Of a stretch of DNA of 6,658 bases, positions 1 through 5,250 are shown one piece after another (the first letter of the stretch is position 1; each line of letters starts with the position of its first letter). Source of the stretch: Gammaproteobacteria bacterium (lineage in GTDB: Bacteria; Pseudomonadota; Gammaproteobacteria; HK1); NCBI GenBank assembly GCA_020444775.1, contig JAGRHX010000206.1:1-6658 (forward strand), in the 5' to 3' direction. The translations under genes were made by a program, and so were the position numbers. The notes beneath the pieces were generated by a model. That model made no database searches and was not told the DNA's origin. It worked only from the letters and a program-made list of their open reading frames with translations.

Positions 1-1782
1 GCCGTGCTGGCCGCCTACAAGGACCTGGCGTCGCCGTGGAAGGAGCTGCTCAGCTACTACCAGCTGATGGCCGATTCGCAGATCAAGTACGACCAGCTGA
101 TCGAGCAGTTCCAGCCCGCCGACATGCTGACCGACGAGCAGCAGCAGCCCATGGACGACGCATCCCTGCCCCTGGAGGGGCCGATCATCGCCACCAACGT
201 GACCCTGGAGGAGGACGGCGGCATCAAGGTGGTGGAGGGCGCCACCTTCAGCGTCGATTCCCGCGCCGCCATGGCCCTGGTCGGGCTCAGCGGCGGCGGC
301 CGCAGCGGCCTGGCCCAGGTCATCGCCCGCCTGCTGCGGCCGACCGGCGGCCTGATCAAGATCGGCGGCCACAACCTGGCGACCCTGTCCGAGGCCATCA
401 CCGGCCGGCGCCTGGCCTACGTGGGGCCCAACGCGCACCTGTTCTCGGCCAGCGTGCGCGACAACCTGTACTACGGCCTGAAGCACCGGGTCCTGCGCGA
501 GAGGGAGTACGAGGGCGAGGACCTGGCGAAGCGGGAGTGGTTCGTGACCGAGGCCGAGGCCGCCGGCAACACCACCAGCGACCCCGACGCCGACTGGATC
601 GACCTGGAGGCCGCCGGCGTCGCGGACACGGCCGCCCTGGCCGACCGCGCCATCGAGACCCTGACCGCCGTCGACCTGCAGCAGGACATCTACAGCCTGG
701 GCCTGCAGGGCACCATCGACCCGGCGGCCAAGCCGGACCTGGCGGCCCGGATCCTGGAGGCGCGGGACCTGCTGCACCGGCGCCTGGACGAGACCGGCGC
801 CGGCGACCTGGTCGAGGCCTTCGACGTGGAGCGCTACAACACCAACATGTCGGTGGCCGAGAACCTGGTCTTCGGCGCGCCCATCGACGAGGCTTTTCGT
901 GCCGAGCGGCTACATCAAAATACCCTGGTGAGGGAGGTTCTGGATGATTTCGGCCTGACCGAGAACTTTGTCGATATAGGCCGTCAGGTAGCGGGGCTGA
1001 TGCTGGATTTGTTCGCCGACGTCGCGCCGGGCAGCGATCTGTTCGAACAGTTCAGCTTCATCGGCGCCGACGATCTGCCGGAGTTCCGCACCTTGCTGAC
1101 CCGCACCAGCGGACTGTCGGTCGGTCAGATGGAGCCGGCCGACCAGGCGAGCCTGATGGCGTTGCCGTTCAAGCTGGTGGTCGCCCGTCATCGATTGGGG
1201 CTCATCGACGACAGTTTCCAGGCGCGCATCCTGGAGGCCCGCCAGGTGCTGGCCCGGCGACTGCTGGCGACCCCGGGCAAGGTCGAGCCGTTCGACGTGG
1301 AGCGCGTCAATCCGGCCGTCAACATTCAAGACAACATCCTGTTCGGTCGACTGGGATACGGTCGAGCGCGCGGCGCGGCCGAGATTGGTAGCCTGCTCAC
1401 CGAGGTGGTGGACCAGCTCGATCTGAGACGCGGGCTCATCGACGCGGGCTTGAACTATCACGTCGGTGTCGGTGGCGCGCGGTTGTCGACCTCCCAGCGT
1501 CAGCGGTTGGCGATTGCACGGGCGGTGCTCAAGCAGCCGGACATCCTGGTGCTCGACGAGGCCACCGCGGCGTTGGATGAGAGCATGCAACGTCGTGTGC
1601 GCGACAATCTGTTCGCCAATGCCGGACGCACCACGTTGTTCTGGGTGGTGCACCGCCCGACCATGGCGGACGCCTTCGACTACTGTGTGGTCATCGAGGA
1701 TGGACGAGTGACCGAGGTGGGCCGTTTCGAGCAGCTGCACGCCAATGATGGTCCGCTGGCGCAGATGCTGGCGGCCTCCTGA
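1..1782 (+). CDS. ABC transporter ATP-binding protein, 5'-truncated, with large insertion in the ATPase domain
   Basis: The frame is open from base 1, so the start and probably a membrane domain lie upstream. Residues are numbered from the GTG at base 4. Residues 1-40 resemble the linker after an exporter membrane domain. The nucleotide-binding domain starts near 60. The Walker A-like GLSGGGRSG (94-102) has Arg100 where Lys is expected. The region after LAYVGPNAHLF (137-147) lacks the Q-loop Gln. About 300 residues of inserted sequence follow, with internal repeats. The signature is LSTSQ (494-498) instead of LSGGQ. Walker B ILVLDEA (514-520), the D-loop ALD (523-525) and switch His550 are intact. 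ABC ATPases power transport across the inner membrane; the substrate is unknown, and nearby glycosyltransferases suggest a glycan or glycolipid (inference). A CNB gene follows 42 nt downstream, probably in the same operon. Codon use changes sharply at base 892, so the reading frame may be a mosaic or an assembly chimera. The ABC assignment is secure; the type and substrate are not. Confidence 0.9.
   Translation, partial: AVLAAYKDLASPWKELLSYYQLMADSQIKYDQLIEQFQPADMLTDEQQQPMDDASLPLEGPIIATNVTLEEDGGIKVVEGATFSVDSRAAMALVGLSGGGRSGLAQVIARLLRPTGGLIKIGGHNLATLSEAITGRRLAYVGPNAHLFSASVRDNLYYGLKHRVLREREYEGEDLAKREWFVTEAEAAGNTTSDPDADWIDLEAAGVADTAALADRAIETLTAVDLQQDIYSLGLQGTIDPAAKPDLAARILEARDLLHRRLDETGAGDLVEAFDVERYNTNMSVAENLVFGAPIDEAFRAERLHQNTLVREVLDDFGLTENFVDIGRQVAGLMLDLFADVAPGSDLFEQFSFIGADDLPEFRTLLTRTSGLSVGQMEPADQASLMALPFKLVVARHRLGLIDDSFQARILEARQVLARRLLATPGKVEPFDVERVNPAVNIQDNILFGRLGYGRARGAAEIGSLLTEVVDQLDLRRGLIDAGLNYHVGVGGARLSTSQRQRLAIARAVLKQPDILVLDEATAALDESMQRRVRDNLFANAGRTTLFWVVHRPTMADAFDYCVVIEDGRVTEVGRFEQLHANDGPLAQMLAAS
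745..1353 (+). repeat. Internal protein-level duplication inside the ABC ATPase insertion
   Basis: Two stretches of the ABC protein align with each other. Residues 248-293 (bases 745-882) and 407-450 (bases 1222-1353) both start ARILEAR, continue with a conserved L, then RRL, share VE.FDVER followed by N, and end in N(L/I)(V/L)FG. A related motif, SVRDNLYYG, sits at residues 150-158 (bases 451-477), in the normal place just after the Q-loop region. The DNL-xx-G type segment therefore occurs three times. The DNA copies differ in codon use because the composition break at base 892 lies between them, so the similarity is at the protein level. I believe homologous ABC proteins carry the same insertion, which would make the duplication ancient, but this is from memory. 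Confidence 0.75.
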
Positions 1783-1812
1783 GCGGGCATGGAGACGGGC
1801 GCAACGGGGTCT

Positions 1813-1818
1813 GAGAGG
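1813..1818 (+). promoter_or_regulatory. Ribosome binding site deciding the start of the CNB gene
   Basis: GAGAGG lies six bases before the ATG at 1825. The earlier in-frame ATG at 1789 has only a weak GAGCGGG upstream. It would add twelve residues (METGATGSERYR) outside the recognisable domain. I therefore place the start at 1825. Confidence 0.55.
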
Positions 1819-1824
1819 TATCGA

Positions 1825-2292
1825 ATGGACCTGCAAACGGAAACCAATCTGCTGGCGCGGGTGCCCATGTTCGCCAAGCTATCGCCATCCAAGCTCAAGC
1901 TGTTGGCCTTCACCAGCGAGCTCGTCTCTCTGGAGCCGGGGGAGCGCCTGTTCGACCGCGGCGACGATGCTGATTCGGCCTATGTTATCGTCGAGGGCCA
2001 TGCCGACATCCTCGGCCATACCGAGGAAGGCGACATGGTCGTCGGCACCCTGGGCGTGAACGAGCTGGTGGGCGAGATGGGGGTGCTGACCAACGCTCGG
2101 CGCTCGGCCACGATCGTCGCTCGTGACCACATGCGCGCCCTGCGCATCCAGAAGGACGTGTTCGTCAAGCTGCTGATGGACAATGCCGAAGTCGCGCTGG
2201 ACGTGGTCCGGCAGCTGAGCGACAAGCTCGCCAGAACCCACCGGCTGTACGAGGCGGCGGAGTCGGAGCTGCAGAAGCTGCGAGCGGGCTGA
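1825..2292 (+). CDS. Stand-alone cyclic-nucleotide-binding domain protein
   Basis: The product is 155 residues, almost entirely one CNB (CRP/PKA-regulatory-like) domain. A short helical lead-in containing LLARVPMFAKLS (residues 9-20) is followed by the beta-roll, with EPGERLFDRGD (37-47) and AYVIVEGHADIL (52-63). The phosphate-binding cassette is GEMGVLTNARRSAT (83-96). Its Glu84 and Arg93 align with the ribose- and phosphate-contacting residues of PKA-type domains, so cyclic-nucleotide binding is plausible. A C-terminal helix follows (about 120-153). There is no helix-turn-helix, kinase or channel domain, so it is not a CRP-type transcription factor as it stands. It probably works through a partner. 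The 42-nt spacing behind the ABC gene makes the transporter the obvious candidate (inference). An alternative start at 1789 would give 167 residues. Confidence 0.88.
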   Translation: MDLQTETNLLARVPMFAKLSPSKLKLLAFTSELVSLEPGERLFDRGDDADSAYVIVEGHADILGHTEEGDMVVGTLGVNELVGEMGVLTNARRSATIVARDHMRALRIQKDVFVKLLMDNAEVALDVVRQLSDKLARTHRLYEAAESELQKLRAG

Positions 2293-2672
2293 TTGTGGCG
2301 GCGGACACAGCTCGGGCCACGGCGCCAGGATCCTCGGGCCGGTTCTCACGTCGGGCTGTGAGCCGCGTCTCGGTCGGCGCTCAATTTCTCGCCGGTAGCG
2401 CCGAAAAAACAGCCATACACGGAGCCGTCGTCCGACCGTGTGGCGAGGGCTTTCGGAGTGCGAGGCGCTTCCGTGTCTTCCCGGAATCTGTCCGATGAAG
2501 CTGGAGCGTTGGTGTTTCTCAATTGGAAGTGTCCGTACGCAGGTTCATCCACGGCAACGTGGTAGACCGACGTGACCGGTGTCAGGTCGCGCCAGGATCG
2601 CGTCAAGAGCAGGATTGCGGATATCTCCATCGGGCATGGTATGGTGATGTAGTGTCGGTTCCTCTACTTGAC
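2293..2672 (+). other. Intergenic region without a convincing gene
   Basis: About 380 bases separate the CNB gene from the likely start of the HD gene. I see no RNA gene, no intrinsic terminator with a T-tract and no conserved protein. The only structure found is a weak inverted repeat, ACACGG (2417-2422) with CCGTGT (2436-2441), around a 13-nt loop. The composition is less GC-rich than the genes and includes a run of six A at 2404-2409. This suggests untranslated DNA, probably holding the promoter of the HD gene. Confidence 0.6.
2615..2645 (+). promoter_or_regulatory. Possible extended -10 promoter for the HD gene
   Basis: TGGTATGGT (2637-2645) matches the extended -10 pattern TGnTATnnT. 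A partial -35, TTGCGG (2615-2620), lies 19 bases upstream of the -10 hexamer, which is longer than the ideal 17. Transcription would begin near 2652, shortly before the ATG at 2673. This is pattern matching only and could be chance. Confidence 0.2.
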
Positions 2673-3539
2673 ATGAGGTCACTCCTGGACACTGAGCTTC
2701 GGCGCAGCGGCTCGCCCGAGGTGCGGGCGCTAGAGCGCGTCACCAGCGATCGATTCCAGTCGCTCTGGCGACGGGCCTGTGCACGTCCGGAAGCTGGGCC
2801 GGAAGCCGCAACGGCTCCCGGGCGAGCTGGCGAGCCGGGTCCCAGCGATGACACGTGCGACGCCGTGACCGACGAGCACGCCAGCGCCTATGCGCGGGCG
2901 CTCGCGCAGGCACCCAGAGTGCCCGAGCGTCGCGCCCGTAAGCGTCTTCGCAAGCATGATTCCGACTATCCCGCCAGCCTATTCCTGGGACTGCTCGAAC
3001 GCTATGAGGAGCCCGAGCGGCGCTATCACACCCCGGCCCACCTCGAGCACTGTCTGAGTCAGTTCGACCTCGTGCGCGAGCGGCTCGAGGATACCGACGC
3101 GGTCGAGCTGGCCATCTGGTTCCACGATGCCATCTATGTTGCCGGGGCCAAGGACAACGAGCAGCTGAGTGCCGACTACTTCGAGCGCTGTGCTCGCGGT
3201 CAGATGCCCGAGTGGCTGATCCAGCGCGTCGTCGAGCTGATCCTCATCACCCAGCACCGCGCGCCGCCCGTGACCGCCGACCAGTGCTATCTCATCGATA
3301 TCGACCTGTCGAGCTTCGGTCTGCCGTGGAAGGCGTTTCTGCGTGACAGCATTGCCGTGCGCGAAGAGTTGGTCGACGTGCCCGACAAGGAATTCTTCCC
3401 GGTGCAGCGCCTGTTCCTGGAATCCTTGCTGGCTCGGGATCGATTCTGCTTCACCGAGTTCTTCCATCGACGTCATGAGAAGCGGGCTCGCGACAACATC
3501 CGCAAGTATCTGGATCGCTTCTTGCTACCCAACATCTGA
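2673..3539 (+). CDS. HD-superfamily metal-dependent phosphohydrolase (COG4339 type)
   Basis: The product is 288 residues from the ATG at 2673. The recognisable domain covers about residues 97-285. Metal-site motifs are visible in order: RRYHTPAH (117-124; His119, His123), ELAIWFHDAIY (145-155; His151-Asp152), DNEQLSA (161-167) and YLIDIDLSSFG (206-216; Asp209, Asp211). This order matches the COG4339 family of predicted phosphohydrolases, whose substrates are not established to my knowledge. No membrane segment is seen, so it is probably cytoplasmic. The first part has the DRFQSLWRR segment (27-35) expected near the family's N-terminus. A low-complexity stretch rich in Ala, Gly, Pro and Arg (about 36-95) then separates it from the core. 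The start is uncertain: the frame is open from 2523, there is also a GTG at 2652, and none has a good ribosome binding site. The 3' end overlaps the convergent cyclase gene by 15 nt. Cyclic-nucleotide hydrolysis would fit the neighbours but is speculation. Confidence 0.87.
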   Translation: MRSLLDTELRRSGSPEVRALERVTSDRFQSLWRRACARPEAGPEAATAPGRAGEPGPSDDTCDAVTDEHASAYARALAQAPRVPERRARKRLRKHDSDYPASLFLGLLERYEEPERRYHTPAHLEHCLSQFDLVRERLEDTDAVELAIWFHDAIYVAGAKDNEQLSADYFERCARGQMPEWLIQRVVELILITQHRAPPVTADQCYLIDIDLSSFGLPWKAFLRDSIAVREELVDVPDKEFFPVQRLFLESLLARDRFCFTEFFHRRHEKRARDNIRKYLDRFLLPNI

Positions 3540-4910
3540 ACGCGGCCGCACGGGTTCGGCTGGAACCGGATCCGGCACCGATTCCACCGGGCTCCCAGGC
3601 GGATATCCGTAGACTTCCACCGAATTGCGTCGGCCCCGTACCGGGGTGCTCTGCAGGTGCGTGAAGCCGGCAGCGACCGGTCCGGCCAGCTGCCAGGTTC
3701 GACCCGATATCAGGATTCGGGTCCGATAGTGCTTGTTCAGCTGCTCCAGACGGGCTGCCAGGTTCACCGCGTCACCGTGCACCGTGTAGCTGAGCAGGTC
3801 GTCGGCGCCAACCAGCCCACCGACTACCAGACCGGTGTTTATGCCGACCCGGGTCTTGATGCGTACATCGCCGACGAAACGATGTCGGGCCAGCGTCTGC
3901 TGGATCTCGAGCGCCGCCTGGACCGCGCGGCGAGCGTGCGCGGGCAGCGCATCGGGCAGGTTGAAGGTGGCGAGTATCGCATCGCCCTGGAACTGATTGA
4001 TGACCCCGCCGTGCCGTCGTATCGGCTCGCTGACAATGGCGAAATAAGCGTTGAGAAGCGTGATCAGCGCATCCGGCGAGAGTCTCTCGCTGAGCGTGGT
4101 GAAACCCTCGATATCAATGAACAGGATGCTTGCTTCCCGGGTCTCGGCCGCGCCTGGACGCGGCTCGTCATCGGCACGTGCGACGCTGCGCGCGATCGGA
4201 CCGGGCACGAAGCGCGCCAGGCCACGTGCAGTGAAGCGGTCGCTGGTCGAGTCGATCAGCAGCCGTCGCGAGCGTCGGATGGCCAGTGCCAGGATCGCGG
4301 TGACGATCAGCATCGTGATGATCTTGTCGAACTCCGCGCCCAGAAGGACGCTGTTGGAAGTCAGGTACTGTACGTAGTCACGCGTGATCATGGCGTCGTC
4401 GGGGTCTATCTTGATCACATAGACGACCAGCAGCAGCCAGCCCGAGGCAGCGGTGAATCCGGCCAGGATCAGGAACCGCGCCTGAAAATACAGGGCTCGC
4501 AGTGCGATGAAGATGAACACGTAGAGCAGGGTGGGGCTCTTCAGATAGAACGAGGCCGGCTGTTGATACTGCAGATGGAAGCTGAAGATCAGGCCCAGTA
4601 GCAGACAGATGTCCGCAACCACCGAGAGATACAGCAGGAAGCGTGGCGTGCGCTCCAGGTAGACCAGCAGCAGCCGCAGCACGATGAATCCGAAGTAGCC
4701 GCCGAGGGCCACGGGCACCGGCTCGAAACTGTCCTCCGAGAAGGTCTTGGGCGCGAGCGTGTAAAGCGTCGCGAACATGCCGACCACGGCCAGTTGCACC
4801 CAGCACACCAGGCGCTCGGTGTCACGCTCCTGCTCGGCGACCGCGTTTCGTACCTGTAGGGGCAGCCGCTTGTCCTCGAAAGGCGTTGCGCGCATGGGCT
4901 GTGCTTCCAT
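3525..4910 (-). CDS. Membrane-anchored class III adenylate/guanylate cyclase
   Basis: The product is 461 residues from the ATG complementary to 4908-4910. Six hydrophobic segments (about 33-53, 65-84, 90-111, 125-145, 145-168, 193-211) form an inner-membrane domain. A basic linker (about 212-258) follows, then a cytoplasmic class III catalytic domain (about 259-435). Metal-binding Asp266 lies in FIDIEGFT (264-271) and Asp310 in FQGDAIL (307-313). Transition-state residues Asn383 and Arg387 lie in GDAVNLAARLE (379-389). The position that is Lys in typical adenylate cyclases is Gln306, and the second purine-selecting position is Thr376, so ATP versus GTP preference is not settled. The enzyme acts as a dimer, making a cyclic nucleotide from NTP. 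The C-terminal tail is rich in Pro, Val and Glu. The frame extends upstream to an ATG complementary to 5013-5015 (496 residues), but that extension looks non-coding. A third possible ATG is complementary to 4893-4895. The gene converges on the HD gene and is divergent from the glycosyltransferase gene. Confidence 0.93.
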   Translation of the reverse strand: MEAQPMRATPFEDKRLPLQVRNAVAEQERDTERLVCWVQLAVVGMFATLYTLAPKTFSEDSFEPVPVALGGYFGFIVLRLLLVYLERTPRFLLYLSVVADICLLLGLIFSFHLQYQQPASFYLKSPTLLYVFIFIALRALYFQARFLILAGFTAASGWLLLVVYVIKIDPDDAMITRDYVQYLTSNSVLLGAEFDKIITMLIVTAILALAIRRSRRLLIDSTSDRFTARGLARFVPGPIARSVARADDEPRPGAAETREASILFIDIEGFTTLSERLSPDALITLLNAYFAIVSEPIRRHGGVINQFQGDAILATFNLPDALPAHARRAVQAALEIQQTLARHRFVGDVRIKTRVGINTGLVVGGLVGADDLLSYTVHGDAVNLAARLEQLNKHYRTRILISGRTWQLAGPVAAGFTHLQSTPVRGRRNSVEVYGYPPGSPVESVPDPVPAEPVRPRSDVG

Positions 4911-4923
4911 GAGATACCGTTGA

Positions 4924-4929
4924 CTCCTT
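4924..4929 (-). promoter_or_regulatory. Ribosome binding site upstream of the cyclase start
   Basis: On the minus strand AAGGAG occupies 4929-4924, 13 bases before the ATG complementary to 4908-4910. The motif is strong but the spacing is longer than usual. A competing ATG five codons later (complementary to 4893-4895) has GGAAG eight bases upstream. The true start could be either. Both leave the membrane and catalytic domains intact. Confidence 0.4.
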
Positions 4930-4969
4930 CGACCCGACGACATCGGCGCGGTTCTGCTGGCCTTGGTTC

Positions 4970-4984
4970 GCACCGTATCGGTGC
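4970..4984. promoter_or_regulatory. Operator-like palindrome upstream of the cyclase gene
   Basis: GCACCG-TAT-CGGTGC is a perfect inverted repeat with six-base arms and a three-base centre. It lies about 60 bases upstream of the cyclase start on the minus strand. Its size and position fit a dimeric repressor or activator site. The regulator is not identifiable from the window, and the site is too short to serve as a terminator. It could be chance in GC-rich DNA. Confidence 0.3.
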
Positions 4985-5081
4985 AGGCGCCCGCCGACCG
5001 GCGCACTGCTTCCATCGCACGGCGCCTCCGGTCGCGAAAGCGCGGCTCCGGCTTTATCCTCCCCCGATAGAGAGGTTCGCC

Positions 5082-5159
5082 ATGGCTGGCGACCGGCAGG
5101 TGTCGATTTACCTGTGCGGCACGATTGGATACGCTCGCTGGCGGACGGGGTCACCCTGA
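5082..5159 (+). CDS. Possible micro-ORF, 25 codons, unknown function
   Basis: An ATG at 5082 is preceded by GAGAGG (5070-5075) with a six-base spacer, a better ribosome binding site than that of the neighbouring glycosyltransferase gene. It encodes MAGDRQVSIYLCGTIGYARW followed by RTGSP, then TGA. It ends 91 bases before the glycosyltransferase start. I recognise no family, and there is no signal peptide or clear membrane helix. It could be a leader peptide in the 5' untranslated region of the glycosyltransferase mRNA, or chance. Length alone gives no support. Confidence 0.25.
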   Translation: MAGDRQVSIYLCGTIGYARWRTGSP

Positions 5160-5250
5160 ACCGCCGTTCGACCGCGCATCGGCCCACTCGCTGGCGTTTG
5201 CCCGAGCGGCTCGATAGCGCGAACCAGGTTCATCCGTTCACTGGTCGATC

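Larger units (their letters stand above)
4911..5250. promoter_or_regulatory. Divergent intergenic region between cyclase and glycosyltransferase genes
   Basis: These 340 bases separate two genes that point away from each other, so promoters for both should lie here. The region contains the palindrome at 4970-4984, a weak inverted repeat GCGCC (4987-4991) with GGCGC (5000-5004), a short palindrome CGAGC-G-GCTCG (5203-5213) and a possible micro-ORF at 5082-5159. I could not identify a convincing sigma70 -35/-10 pair for either direction. The glycosyltransferase ATG at 5251 lacks an obvious Shine-Dalgarno sequence. Confidence 0.5.

Noticed and set aside
36..947. A 303-codon frame overlapping the ABC gene on the same strand
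   Set aside because: It is an Arg/Gly/Pro-rich shadow frame of the ABC gene, caused by the extreme third-position GC. The ABC frame carries the real motifs.
910..1836. A 308-codon minus-strand frame opposite the ABC gene
   Set aside because: It is His/Gln/Arg-rich without domain motifs, and it lies opposite Walker B and the signature of a clear ABC gene.
2417..2441. Inverted repeat ACACGG/CCGTGT as a terminator after the CNB gene
   Set aside because: It has only six pairs, a 13-base loop, no T-tract, and lies 125 bases after the stop.
2295..2498. A 67-codon frame starting with GTG two bases after the CNB stop
   Set aside because: It has no clear ribosome binding site, no recognisable family, and a skewed Arg/Ser/Gly composition typical of translated non-coding GC-rich DNA. 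It also spans the A-rich run at 2404.
2668..2696. TTGACA at 2668-2673 as a consensus -35 promoter element
   Set aside because: At 16-18 bases downstream the sequence is CACTGAG-like, with no resemblance to a -10 box, and the site overlaps the likely start codon.
3657..4601. A 314-codon plus-strand frame opposite the cyclase gene
   Set aside because: It is an antisense shadow; the minus strand encodes clear class III cyclase motifs over the same bases.
2540..5235. An 11-base direct repeat CAGGTTCATCC at 2540-2550 and 5225-5235, each upstream of a gene
   Set aside because: Several 11-base repeats are expected by chance in a window of this size, and the flanks do not match.
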